Shown here in pieces: positions 8,026 through 16,052 of a DNA stretch of 64,000 bases. Below the pieces are notes generated by a model. It had not been told where the DNA came from. It saw nothing but the letters and a program-made list of their open reading frames with translations, and did no database searches. Origin of the DNA: Arenimonas sp. SCN 70-307 (GTDB taxonomy: Bacteria > Pseudomonadota > Gammaproteobacteria > Xanthomonadales > Xanthomonadaceae); assembly GCF_001724815.1 (NCBI RefSeq), contig NZ_MEDO01000001.1, forward strand, positions 150,170 to 214,169, in the 5' to 3' direction. The translations under genes were made by a program, and so were the position numbers. Each line of letters begins with the position of its first letter. Within the stretch, counting starts at the first letter, position 1.

Positions 8026-9604
8026 CGGCTTCGGCGGGATCAAGGATCGGAACGTCGTCCCACGGTGGCGGCCATCTGCGCTATTCGCGAGTTCTCCTGA
8101 GGCATCGGCGTCCAAAGAGCGGTTACTAGATGTTGGCCCGCCTGTTGCGGACTGGTCTGAAGTTGCCTATCAACACTGGGTCTCGGCGCCGAGTGTTGGG
8201 CTTCTGGCGGACGCATTTTCCGCGGCGCTGGTTGAGCAGAACAAAGCTCGGTTGATGGAATTGGCTCACGCGGTTCGCGCTTCAGGTGATCGGGTTTCCG
8301 TGCCACTTCAGAGGGCCGCCACTGCAGTTCTTGGTGGAAATGAAGATGACGTGGTCGTTGGCGCAGCATCGATAGGCGAGTTGGACCGATTCTCCGAGTC
8401 AATAACCGATCGCTACGCCAGTGAGCTAAGAAAGAGAGCCAGGCTGCAGCCGAGGAACGGTTTTCACTGGCATGATCTTTCCTATGCGCTAAACCTGCTC
8501 GGAGACAAGGATGGTGCTGAGAGCGCAATGCGTGCCGCAATTCAGGTGTCTGGCTCGCATCGCCTTATAGTGCGCAGTGCTGCGCGACTCTATTTGCACC
8601 ATGATGGCCGAAAGGACGCATTGTCAGTGATTGAGCGTGCAGGCGGGGTCGCGAAAGATCCTTGGCTGCTATCGGCTCACCTCGCCATTTCTCAGGGTGG
8701 TGGGCGTTCAAGTAGATTTTCGGTAGCGGCGCGACAGCTTGTTGAAGGACGCAAGTCTCTTTCAACACAGCATTCAGAACTTGGGATGGCTGTTGCAACC
8801 CAGGAGGTGATGTCCGGGCGATCTAAAAAGGCAAAGCAGCTGATTGCTGCAAGCAGCATTCATCCAACGGAGAATGCCTTGGCTCAGGCGGTTTGGCTCT
8901 CGCATCAATTGAGCCTGCCAGTTGCTGACTCGCTAAAGAATCAGTCAATTGAGCAAGATGCCGCTTTTGAGGCGAAGTGCTGGTCAAGCTTTTACCGTGG
9001 TGATTGGGCTTTGGCGGCGGAATCGGCGATTGGTTGGCTTATTGACGAACCTTTCTCTACGCGCCCTGCAACTCAGGGGTCATTTCTTGCTTCGACTTTT
9101 CTGCGGGATCACGTGCTGGCTGAGAGGTTTGCGGTATTTGGGTTGCGGATGAATCCCGGAGACTGGGTTCTCAGGAATAATCTGGTCGTGGCTTTGGCTG
9201 AGCAGGATCGAATTGTGGAGGCCGGAAGGGAGTTCCTTCAGTTGGCGGAGCCTTCGCCAGAAAGTGAAAACTATGCGGTCTATTGTGCTACGGGAGGATT
9301 GTTGTCCTACCGGCGAGGATTCGTTGGAGATGGCAGGGATCTTTATGCGCGTGCCATGAGTTCCTTAGTTCGTTCTAGGAATCGTTCGTCGCAGATGATT
9401 TTGGCCCTCTACCAGAGCGCGGAGGAGATGAAGGCAGGGAATTTCGTTATGGCCAAGGAGATTCTTGGGAAGGTTCCGGCGTTCTCGGGCGTTATTGCCG
9501 ACAAGGAGTCTGTCTTCTCTCGTGCGTTGGAGTTGGAGTTGCAGAGGGCGGTTGCACGAATCGCTATTGATGAGGTTTCAAATCCGCTCCTCCCGTCACC
9601 TTAG
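8015..9604 (+). CDS. TPR-like repeat protein partnered with the kinase
   Basis: 529 residues that start inside the last codons of the kinase gene (11-base overlap), so translational coupling is likely. The sequence is alpha-helical with TPR-like units. Examples are GFHWHDLSYALNLLGDKDGA followed by ESAMRAAIQVSG, then DWVLRNNLVVALAEQDRIVE and YRRGFVGDGRDLYARAMSS. No signal peptide, transmembrane helix or enzyme motif is seen. It shares the AT-rich codon use of the kinase, so the two probably arrived together. A scaffold or substrate-recognition role for the kinase is inferred from pairing only. I cannot match it to a named family. Confidence 0.75.
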   Translation: MAASGFGGIKDRNVVPRWRPSALFASSPEASASKERLLDVGPPVADWSEVAYQHWVSAPSVGLLADAFSAALVEQNKARLMELAHAVRASGDRVSVPLQRAATAVLGGNEDDVVVGAASIGELDRFSESITDRYASELRKRARLQPRNGFHWHDLSYALNLLGDKDGAESAMRAAIQVSGSHRLIVRSAARLYLHHDGRKDALSVIERAGGVAKDPWLLSAHLAISQGGGRSSRFSVAARQLVEGRKSLSTQHSELGMAVATQEVMSGRSKKAKQLIAASSIHPTENALAQAVWLSHQLSLPVADSLKNQSIEQDAAFEAKCWSSFYRGDWALAAESAIGWLIDEPFSTRPATQGSFLASTFLRDHVLAERFAVFGLRMNPGDWVLRNNLVVALAEQDRIVEAGREFLQLAEPSPESENYAVYCATGGLLSYRRGFVGDGRDLYARAMSSLVRSRNRSSQMILALYQSAEEMKAGNFVMAKEILGKVPAFSGVIADKESVFSRALELELQRAVARIAIDEVSNPLLPSP

Positions 9605-9868
9605 GATTGTGGTCGGCCCGAAGCCGCGTTTAGTGACTGTCGCGAACTAGATGTGATCGCGACGGTGCGAAGGTTTGTTGGCTTTGCTCTGGTTCTGGCG
9701 CTGAGGTTCGGTTGGCTTCGGAGTTGTCGTGAATGTTGAGTCAAATAGATGAGCATCGCTGTTCGGGTGTGCTGAGTGCGAGCGAGGCCATTTGTCGATG
9801 AGAGTCATTCCGCTCAATCAATAGTATTCTCGCCACCCCCGCGGATGCGCCACATACCAGTCCCCGGC
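9605..9868. other. Island edge, no gene seen
   Basis: 264 bases after the TPR gene with mixed composition and no convincing reading frame, tRNA, or attachment-site repeat. G+C drifts back towards the chromosomal norm near the right end. It may be the right boundary of the transferred segment. Confidence 0.4.
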
Positions 9869-10290
9869 TCATAACAACGCAATCTGCTCCGGCCTAAGCT
9901 CTACCACCTGCGGCGCTTCGTGTTCGCAGCTGGCGTAGTGCAAGTCCACCACGCCATCCAGCACCACGAACAGCTCCTCGCCGTCGCTTTCGTGCCAGAC
10001 GTAGGGCCGTTGGGTCCAGCTCAGGTCGTTGGGTTCAGTGATGCCGTCGGAGGCATGCTCGGCCAGGTAGGCGGGGCCGGCCACGATGGCCTCGCGCACC
10101 GCGCCCAGCGGGCGGGCCACCAGCGACGGGTCCAGGGTGCGGGCCATGCGAATGGCGAAGGCGAAACCCTCGGCCACCAGGTCGCGGGTGGCGATGCTCA
10201 GGACCATGTCGAAGCGCACGGCCGGGTCTGGGTTGCGGACGTTGGCAAGCAGATTCGCCAGGAAGTCGTCGCTTGAGGGTTGACCAGAGT
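9869..10290 (-). pseudogene. Relic joining a LysR effector-domain piece to a cupin piece
   Basis: Read on the minus strand, residues encoded by about 10270-10020 match the middle of a LysR-type regulator effector domain (AVRFDMVLSIATRDLVAEGF, then LVARPLGAVREAIVAGPAYL). Immediately after PNDLS the sequence changes to a cupin-like segment (WHESDGEELFVVLDGVVDLHY). It ends at a stop soon after VELRPEQ, before the conserved cupin end. The DNA-binding half of LysR is missing and its place is taken by the nuclease gene at 10293. I read this as a fusion of two truncated genes. No start codon is convincing. Confidence 0.6.
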
Positions 10291-10292
10291 AT

Positions 10293-11114
10293 TCAGCCCG
10301 GCAGCGCCTGCGTTTCCCGGCAACGCGGAAACGACGTGCAGCCCAGAAAGGCCTCGCCGGTTTTCCGGTTCTGCCGTCGGGCCATCGGGCTGCCGCAGCG
10401 CGGGCACGGCTGCGCGTCCGTGCCCGCATACGTTTCTCTCGCCGGCCCGTCCGACAGGCCTGGCGTTGGGCGCATTGCCGAAATCAACTGCGCGCCCGTT
10501 ACCAGCTGAATTGGCTTTCCGTTGGCGAAGCGGGCGGCATCGCTGGTGAACGGGCCAAGACTGACGATCCAGACTGCGTCGGCCCGGTGGTGCTGCAGAA
10601 GCCCCCACATTTCCCGAACGGTGGCGACGTCCACCTTCCGGCGTCGCCACTGTTTGCATTGCACCAGCTCCTTCCGACCGTTCTTGCGGACCACGAGGTC
10701 GACGCCGCCGTCGCTGCCACCGCCACCCGTCTCGGCTACGGAGTGACCATTGCGCCGAAACCACTCGCCGACCAGCTGTTCGAATTGACGCCAGCTAAGG
10801 GCCTCCAGTTGCAGACGGGCTGCCTGCGAATCGTACAGACGGGCGCGTTGCTTGCGCCCGAGGAACGAGAGGCCGGCAGCCAGCCAGCACACCCCCAGGA
10901 GCACCCAAGCCAGCAATGACAGGCTGCTCCCAGCGCCTCCGGTCGCAAAGGCCTTGCCGATGGGTCCACCTGACTGGGCCAGATACCAAGGGATGCCGTA
11001 GCGGACCGCCAGAAACGCCAAGATGCCCGCCACAAATCCTACGGGCCAGGGCAGTTTGGTCAGGATTTCGAAACCACCCTCATTCCGTCGGGCCAATGCA
11101 TGCTCCTTTTCCAC
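10293..11114 (-). CDS. Membrane-anchored Mrr-type nuclease with C-terminal zinc ribbon
   Basis: 273 residues. Two transmembrane segments (about 23-40 and 64-85) precede a restriction-endonuclease-like Mrr catalytic domain (about 103-210). The PD-(D/E)xK signature is D139 in GVDLVV and Q152-C-K154 in LVQCKQW. The C-terminus carries a topoisomerase-type zinc ribbon with C237, C240, C259 and C265 (CPRCGSPM and LGCTSFPRC). Proteins of this layout are widespread and often annotated simply as restriction endonuclease. No methyltransferase partner is nearby. The role is inferred as nucleic-acid cleavage at the membrane, possibly defence against foreign DNA. It seems to have truncated the adjacent LysR-like relic. 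Confidence 0.85.
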   Translation of the reverse strand: MEKEHALARRNEGGFEILTKLPWPVGFVAGILAFLAVRYGIPWYLAQSGGPIGKAFATGGAGSSLSLLAWVLLGVCWLAAGLSFLGRKQRARLYDSQAARLQLEALSWRQFEQLVGEWFRRNGHSVAETGGGGSDGGVDLVVRKNGRKELVQCKQWRRRKVDVATVREMWGLLQHHRADAVWIVSLGPFTSDAARFANGKPIQLVTGAQLISAMRPTPGLSDGPARETYAGTDAQPCPRCGSPMARRQNRKTGEAFLGCTSFPRCRETQALPG

Positions 11115-11391
11115 GAACGCGACCGCCTTGCTTCCAGGATCGGCGCTCGCGTCTCAATTCTCCAAGTCCAACTGCTCCCACTACAAGCGAGGCTTTTTCT
11201 CACAAACTCTGAGCAAGGCGCCGTTTCGGTAGTCTCTCCCCGTCCCGTGGAAGGCACCAGGGGCCGTCATGAACATTGCCGAGAATACGTGGAGCTTGGG
11301 CGAGCAAATGGGCGGGTAGCGAAATCCTCTCGGGTCACGCTGCGGCCGCTTACGGGTAACCTGACACGGCCCATCCGGCCGAGGTCCAGCC

Positions 11392-11901
11392 ATGCCTGAT
11401 CCCAAAATCGATGCATTTTCGGAAGTGGAGTTTCGAAACCGGGCGAAGATCGCCGCCCCAAGACGTTCTGGCCCAGACCGATTCTGGGTCGGGGTCGGCA
11501 TCTTCCTCCTTGTGGCGATGGCCTATCCCTTCTACTCCTACGCCGTGCACTCCTATCTCGTTGCCCGCGAGTTCAGGGAGGCCGCGGCACGGGCAGATGC
11601 GGAGATGGAACGCTTCAATGCCAACCTCCGGCGCGAAGCGGCAGAGAGCCAGCGTGTCGCCGCCGCCGAGGCCCTGCGCACGCGCCAGCGCGGCGTGTCG
11701 GTGGCGGGGACGTCCACCATCGGCGGCAAGCGCGTCGTGATCGTCAACCTGGGGCAGGCCAGCCTGGCCGAGGCCAAGGCCACGGTTTGTGCCCAGGCGG
11801 AGCGCTACTTCCGCGAGCCCTTGGCCGGAGAAGCGCTGCATATCCAGCGCCATCGAGGTAAGCAGCCTGCGATAGACGCGGGAACCATCATCTGCGATTG
11901 A
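11392..11901 (+). CDS. Single-helix membrane protein, hypothetical
   Basis: 169 residues. A cytoplasmic N-terminus (MPDPKIDAFSEVEFRNRAK) is followed by one membrane helix at about 31-52 (FWVGVGIFLLVAMAYPFYSY), then a charged helical stretch rich in A, E and R (about 59-100) and a small C-terminal domain. Two cysteines remain in that domain, one in ATVCAQAERYF and one in the terminal TIICD. I recognise no family. The 277 bases before it (11115-11391) hold no gene or RNA that I can see. Confidence 0.6.
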   Translation: MPDPKIDAFSEVEFRNRAKIAAPRRSGPDRFWVGVGIFLLVAMAYPFYSYAVHSYLVAREFREAAARADAEMERFNANLRREAAESQRVAAAEALRTRQRGVSVAGTSTIGGKRVVIVNLGQASLAEAKATVCAQAERYFREPLAGEALHIQRHRGKQPAIDAGTIICD

Positions 11902-11946
11902 GCCCGATGGGGACTTCCGTCGCTTCGGCAGGATGCTACGGCTGCG

Positions 11947-12303
11947 TCAGGAGATGTCCACGACCGGCACGAAGCTGCCGTAGATCATCCGCGCCCCGTC
12001 GAAGGGCATCGGATTCTCCTTCGGGTCCATCCGCGGGTCCTCCATCATCTTCTTCATGCCGGCGTCGCGGGTGGCCTTGTCGGGCCATTCGACCCAGGAG
12101 AAGCACACGGTTTCGTCGTCCTTGGCGGCCACGCTGCGGAAGAAATCGGTCTGCTTGCCGTGCGGCACGTCGTCGCCCCAGCACTCGGTGACGCGGATGG
12201 CGCCGAACTCGAGGAAAATCGGGTCGAACCGGTTGGCGAAGTCGATGAATGCCTGTTTGTTGGCGGTGGGCACGGCCATCACGAAACCATCGACGTAACT
12301 CAT
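11947..12303 (-). CDS. DUF1428 family protein (YbaA-like)
   Basis: 118 residues beginning MSYVDGFVMAVPTANKQAFIDFA, with the family's ferredoxin-like alpha/beta pattern. It contains the conserved WGDDVPHGKQTDF segment and a C-terminal DGARMIYGSFVPVVD. The length matches the DUF1428/YbaA family, whose biochemical role is not established. It is a single gene, divergent from the TrmY-like gene at 12411. Confidence 0.9.
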   Translation of the reverse strand: MSYVDGFVMAVPTANKQAFIDFANRFDPIFLEFGAIRVTECWGDDVPHGKQTDFFRSVAAKDDETVCFSWVEWPDKATRDAGMKKMMEDPRMDPKENPMPFDGARMIYGSFVPVVDIS

Positions 12304-12410
12304 GGGCTTTCTCCGGGCTGCCAGCAGGGAGGCCAGCCTACTGCCGGGCGGCGGGCGAGGGTAGTGCCGCGTGGCTGGCGAATCCGCTGGGCCTCGGTGA
12401 CAATCCGGCC

Positions 12411-13004
12411 ATGCGAACCTTCGTCCTGCGCGCCCGCGCCGCCCCCACCGACAGCCAGCGGCTGCTGGCGGCCATCGGCCAGGAGGCCCACCCCGAGATC
12501 CTGGCGCACACGCTGATGAACGCCATCTTCGTGGCCCAGTCGCACCGGCCCGACGTGGTGGTGTACCTGGTGCTCGAGAGCACGCAGGACTATTCGCGCA
12601 CCATCCGCTTCGAGGTCAACGCCATGCACAGCATCGGCGGCTTCGACGAGCGGGCGCTGCTGGGCAAGGTGGCCGCCGCGCTCGACGCCTCGCGCGGCCT
12701 GGGCAAGGAGGAAAGCCGGCCGGTGGAGTCGGGCGTCACCGTGCGCACCATCAGCTTCGAGCGCTTGGTGCAGGAACTGGCCATCGACCACCAGCTCTTC
12801 GTCATGGACCCCAAGGGCACGCCGATCCGCGAGCAGGCCTTCGAGGGCAATCCCTGCTTCCTGCTTACCGACCACATCCCCATGCCCAAGAAGACCTTCG
12901 GCAGCCTCGAGCGCCTGGGCGCAAAGAAGCTGACGCTGGGCCGAAAGATGCTGTTCGCCTCGCAGTGCGTGGTGCTCATCCACCATGCGCTCGACGAGCG
13001 CTGA
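12411..13004 (+). CDS. TrmY-like SPOUT RNA methyltransferase
   Basis: 197 residues resembling the archaeal tRNA pseudouridine(54)-N1-methyltransferase TrmY (COG1901). Matching parts are the start MRTFVLRARAAPTDS, the AIFVAQSHRPDVVVYLVL strand-helix, the cofactor-loop region FLLTDHIPMPKKTF, and the C-terminal knot KKLTLGRKMLFASQCVVLIH. The SPOUT knot binds S-adenosylmethionine. Bacteria normally carry ribothymidine, not pseudouridine, at tRNA position 54, so the substrate here is uncertain. The downstream hydrolase starts 10 bases after its stop, suggesting co-transcription. Confidence 0.8.
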   Translation: MRTFVLRARAAPTDSQRLLAAIGQEAHPEILAHTLMNAIFVAQSHRPDVVVYLVLESTQDYSRTIRFEVNAMHSIGGFDERALLGKVAAALDASRGLGKEESRPVESGVTVRTISFERLVQELAIDHQLFVMDPKGTPIREQAFEGNPCFLLTDHIPMPKKTFGSLERLGAKKLTLGRKMLFASQCVVLIHHALDER

Positions 13005-13014
13005 GGGCGCACTG

Positions 13015-13842
13015 ATGGAAGCGCTCGCGTTCCAGGGCCACACGCTGCGCTACCGCCGCGGCGGCCAGGGCCCCGCGCTGTGGCTGATCCACGGTTTCCC
13101 CACCTCCGGCCGCGACTGGCTGCCGCTCTGGCCGGCGCTGGAGCCGCGCCACGAGCTGTTCGCGCTCGACATGCTGGGCTTCGGTGCGTCCGACAAGCCC
13201 GCGGGCTTCGACTACAAGATCGCCGCCAGCGCAGACCAGTGGGAGGCCCTCGCCCGCGCCACGGGCGTGCGCGAGGTGGCGCTGCTGGCGCACGACTACG
13301 GCGACACGGTGGCCCAGGAGCTGCTGGCGCGCCAGCGCGAGGGGCGGCTGGGCTTTCGCATCACCTCAGCCGTGTTCCTCAACGGCGGGCTCTTCCCCGA
13401 AGCCACCCGGCCGCTGCGGCTGCAGCGCCTGCTGGCCGGGCCGCTGGGGCCGCTGCTGGCGCGCTTCACCGGCGAGGCGCGCTTCCGGCAAAGCATGGCG
13501 CGCATTCGCGCCCGGCCCTGGCCGGAGGGCGAGCTCGCCGCAGCCTGGCAGGGCCTGGCCAGCAACGGCGGCCGCGCGGTGATGCCCAAGCTGCTCGGCT
13601 ACATCGCCGAACGCCACCGCCACCGCGAGCGCTGGGTCGGCGCTCTCGAGCACGCCGGCATCCCCATCGCCCTCGTCAACGGCCTCGAAGACCCCATCTC
13701 CGGCCGCAGTATCGTCGCCCGCTGGCGCGAGCTGCTGCCACAAGCCCCCGTCGTCGAACTTCCCGGCGTCGGCCATTACCCGCAGCTGGAGGCGCCGGCG
13801 GAGTTGCTGCTCGCGTACGAGAAATTCATAGTCAAGCCATGA
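13015..13842 (+). CDS. Alpha/beta hydrolase with aspartate nucleophile
   Basis: 275 residues, classic alpha/beta hydrolase fold. It has an oxyanion-region motif LIHGFPTSG (24-32), a nucleophile elbow HDYGDT with D94, and a terminal histidine in PGVGHYPQLE. An Asp rather than Ser nucleophile places it with the haloalkane dehalogenase, epoxide hydrolase and MEST-like branch. The substrate is unknown. ATG 13015 is preferred over 12985 because GAGGG lies 7 bases upstream and the alternative would overlap trmY. Its stop overlaps the next ATG (ATGA). Confidence 0.85.
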   Translation: MEALAFQGHTLRYRRGGQGPALWLIHGFPTSGRDWLPLWPALEPRHELFALDMLGFGASDKPAGFDYKIAASADQWEALARATGVREVALLAHDYGDTVAQELLARQREGRLGFRITSAVFLNGGLFPEATRPLRLQRLLAGPLGPLLARFTGEARFRQSMARIRARPWPEGELAAAWQGLASNGGRAVMPKLLGYIAERHRHRERWVGALEHAGIPIALVNGLEDPISGRSIVARWRELLPQAPVVELPGVGHYPQLEAPAELLLAYEKFIVKP

Positions 13843-14522
13843 ACTCGCACTTTCTCCAGTCAATGGTGGTCGGTTTGCTGGCCTGTGGCCTCCTTGCAGG
13901 CTGCGGGAAGGATCCGCAGCCCGCCGAGCCTCGCCCGCAACAGGCCGGCCAGCCTATGTCGCCCGCGGAGACCGCCGCCCGCCTCGCCGCCGCACGCGGC
14001 GCTGCGTTGAGAGGCGACCAAGCGGCTGTGCAGGAGCAGATGGAGGCTATGCAGGAGGATTTCCGCAAGTCGATCCGGCTCGCGGATCCATCCCGGCGCG
14101 TTGATCGGGAGCAGGCCCGCGCCGCCGCACGCACTGTGCCGGGGGTGCGATCAGTGGTTTGGCTCGATCACGAGAACCTTTTCGCCACCGTCGAGTCGGC
14201 TGACGCCCGGAGCTTCCAGACCATCGACCGGATCTGTGTGGCGCTGGAGCCACTGGGCGACACGCTCGGTGTGGTTGTGAACCTTCAGAACAGCTCCGCC
14301 AGGAACAGCGATGAGTTGGCAACCCTCAGTCGAAACTGCCAGCTTGCGCCTGGCGAGAGGGCGTTCCTTTCCCGCGAGCGGAAGATCGACGTGGTGGATG
14401 CCCAAACCCGGGCTCAGCACAAGGCGAACCAGAGGCTGTCACAGCAGAGCCCGGAGGATCTTGAGCGCCAGGCTGAAAGCCTGCGCATCCTCGAGAAGAG
14501 CACTCCCTCAGTTCACGACTAG
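13839..14522 (+). CDS. Predicted lipoprotein, unknown function
   Basis: 227 residues with a lipoprotein signal (MNSHFLQSMVVGLLACGLLAGC, lipobox LAGC). A proline- and alanine-rich linker and a charged helical region (AAVQEQMEAMQEDFRKSIRL) follow. The central domain contains VPGVRSVVWLDHENLFATV and a cysteine in IDRICVALEPLG. I recognise no family. Translation is probably coupled to the hydrolase through the 4-base ATGA overlap. Confidence 0.7.
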   Translation: MNSHFLQSMVVGLLACGLLAGCGKDPQPAEPRPQQAGQPMSPAETAARLAAARGAALRGDQAAVQEQMEAMQEDFRKSIRLADPSRRVDREQARAAARTVPGVRSVVWLDHENLFATVESADARSFQTIDRICVALEPLGDTLGVVVNLQNSSARNSDELATLSRNCQLAPGERAFLSRERKIDVVDAQTRAQHKANQRLSQQSPEDLERQAESLRILEKSTPSVHD

Positions 14523-14650
14523 GTCCATGTGCCCCTGCAAGCGGCCACCCAGTATGGCTGTACGAGCGTCCGGGCGACTCGCGGCCTGAGCCCTCACACC
14601 CCGCCCACGCCGCCCGTCATGCAATGGCGCACCCCACCGCGGCCTTGCCC

Positions 14651-15217
14651 ATGCGCCCGCTTGCTGCCACCGCCCTTGTCCTGGTCCTGGCGTTGTCGCC
14701 CGCGGCGGCCGAGGAGAACGCCATGCAAACCCTGATGCAGTTCGACGACGGCGCCGGCGAGCCGCGCTGGGTGGCCGTGAACGACGGGGTCATGGGCGGC
14801 CGCTCGCAGGGCGGGCCGGAGGTGAAGGGCGGGGCGCTACACTTCAGCGGCGTGCTCTCGCTGGCCAACAACGGCGGCTTCTCGTCGGTTCGAACCGTGG
14901 GCCGCAATTTCGATGTCACCGGCGCCCAGGCCGTGGTGCTCCGGGTGAAGGGCGACGGCCGCACCTACCAGCTGCGCCTGGCCACCGACGCGCGCTTCCG
15001 CGGCATCACCGTGTCCTGGGGCGGCGAGTTCGCCACCGTCGCCGGCCAGTGGACCGAGGTGCGCGTGCCCCTGGCCACGCTCCGCCCCAGCGCCCACGGC
15101 ATGCAGCTGCAGGGCCCGCCGATGGATCCGTCCAAAGTCCGCGAACTCGGCCTGCTGGTGGGCGACAAGCGCGAAGGCCCGTTCGCGCTGGAAGTGGACT
15201 GGATCGCCGTGGAGTAG
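14651..15217 (+). CDS. Exported CIA30-domain protein
   Basis: 188 residues from the ATG at 14651, or 197 from an in-frame ATG at 14624. The shorter start is preferred because it gives a compact signal peptide (MRPLAATALVLVLALSPAAA). The rest is a CIA30/galactose-binding-like beta-sandwich: WVAVNDGVMGGRSQGG near the start, FSGVLSLANNGGFSSVR, then TYQLRLATDARFRG and the C-terminal FALEVDWIAVE. CIA30 in mitochondria helps assemble complex I. Bacterial exported versions have no proven role, and a direct link to respiration is not implied here. Confidence 0.85.
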   Translation: MRPLAATALVLVLALSPAAAEENAMQTLMQFDDGAGEPRWVAVNDGVMGGRSQGGPEVKGGALHFSGVLSLANNGGFSSVRTVGRNFDVTGAQAVVLRVKGDGRTYQLRLATDARFRGITVSWGGEFATVAGQWTEVRVPLATLRPSAHGMQLQGPPMDPSKVRELGLLVGDKREGPFALEVDWIAVE

Positions 15218-15301
15218 CTCGCGGCAGCGATCTCCTGCCAGCCAGCGCGATCAAGCCTTACAGACGGGGCCGGTCCAGTGCGCGAACCTGATTGCCAGTA
15301 A

Positions 15302-15316
15302 TAACCTATTAGGTTA
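15302..15316. promoter_or_regulatory. MqsA operator palindrome upstream of mqsR
   Basis: The sequence TAACCTATTAGGTTA is a perfect 6-bp inverted repeat around ATT and ends 8 bases before the mqsR start at 15324. It matches the AACCT-N3-AGGTT type of palindrome bound by MqsA in Escherichia coli, so autoregulation of this operon is expected. Confidence 0.8.
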
Positions 15317-15323
15317 AATTGGC

Positions 15324-15620
15324 ATGGAGAAGCGCACCCCGCATGTCGGTCTGGCGACGATCCGAGGGCTGATCGAAACGGGGCGAGTGCGGATGACATT
15401 CTCCGCCGTGCAGGGCGCCCAAGGGCTCGGCATGGACACCGGCGAGGTCCTCAATGTCGTTCGAGCGTTGAGGCCGTCGGACTTCCGAAAGAGCATGACG
15501 ACATATGCGGACCATCGGATATGGCAGGACGTGTACTGCCCGACGACGCGCAAGGGACGTGTGTACTTGAAGCTGACCGTCCTGGACGAGCTGTTGGTTG
15601 TTTCCTTCAAAGAGGCCTGA
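15324..15620 (+). CDS. mqsR: MqsR family toxin (mRNA interferase)
   Basis: 98 residues, the usual MqsR length. The family pattern is clear: MEKRTPHVGLATIRGLIE at the start, a central FSAVQGAQGLGM, then SDFRKSMTTYADHRIWQDVY, and the C-terminal strands VYLKLTVLDELLVVSFKE. MqsR is a RelE-fold ribonuclease that cuts mRNA, mainly at GCU, and is held inactive by MqsA. The toxin gene precedes the antitoxin gene, the order known for mqsRA. The operator lies immediately upstream. Confidence 0.93.
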   Translation: MEKRTPHVGLATIRGLIETGRVRMTFSAVQGAQGLGMDTGEVLNVVRALRPSDFRKSMTTYADHRIWQDVYCPTTRKGRVYLKLTVLDELLVVSFKEA

Positions 15621-15621
15621 G

Positions 15622-16026
15622 ATGAAGTGCCCCAGTTGCGGCGCCTCGACGCTGTTGCGTGATACGCGCGGTTTAGCCCATCGCTACAAGGGGCGAACCA
15701 CCCAGATTCCCAAGGTCTCCGGCGATTGGTGCCCGGCCTGCGGGGAGGTGGTGCTCGGGCTGGAGGAGGCCAAGCGGGTCGGCGCGTTCGTGGACACGTT
15801 CAATCGCGAGGTAAATGCCAGCCTGGTCGACCCCGACTTCATAGCCGGCGTGCGGCGCAAACTCAGGCTCGACCAGCGTGAAGCGGCAGCCCTGTTCGGA
15901 GGCGGCGTGAATGCCTTCTCTCGCTACGAAACGGGCAAGGCCAAACCCCCGGTGGCGCTGGTGAAGTTGCTGGAGGTGCTTGACCGCCACCCGGAACTTC
16001 TGGAAGAGATACGCACCGGGCGCTGA
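15622..16026 (+). CDS. mqsA: MqsA family antitoxin
   Basis: 134 residues, one base after the mqsR stop. The N-terminal domain binds zinc through C3-x2-C6 (CPSCG) and C37-x2-C40 (CPACGEVV) and neutralises the toxin. The C-terminal half is an XRE helix-turn-helix (LRLDQREAAALFGGGVNAFS followed by RYETGKAKPP) that binds the palindrome at 15302-15316. Complete and probably functional. Confidence 0.93.
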   Translation: MKCPSCGASTLLRDTRGLAHRYKGRTTQIPKVSGDWCPACGEVVLGLEEAKRVGAFVDTFNREVNASLVDPDFIAGVRRKLRLDQREAAALFGGGVNAFSRYETGKAKPPVALVKLLEVLDRHPELLEEIRTGR

Positions 16027-16052
16027 CGCCCGAACAGCCATAGGGGAGCACC

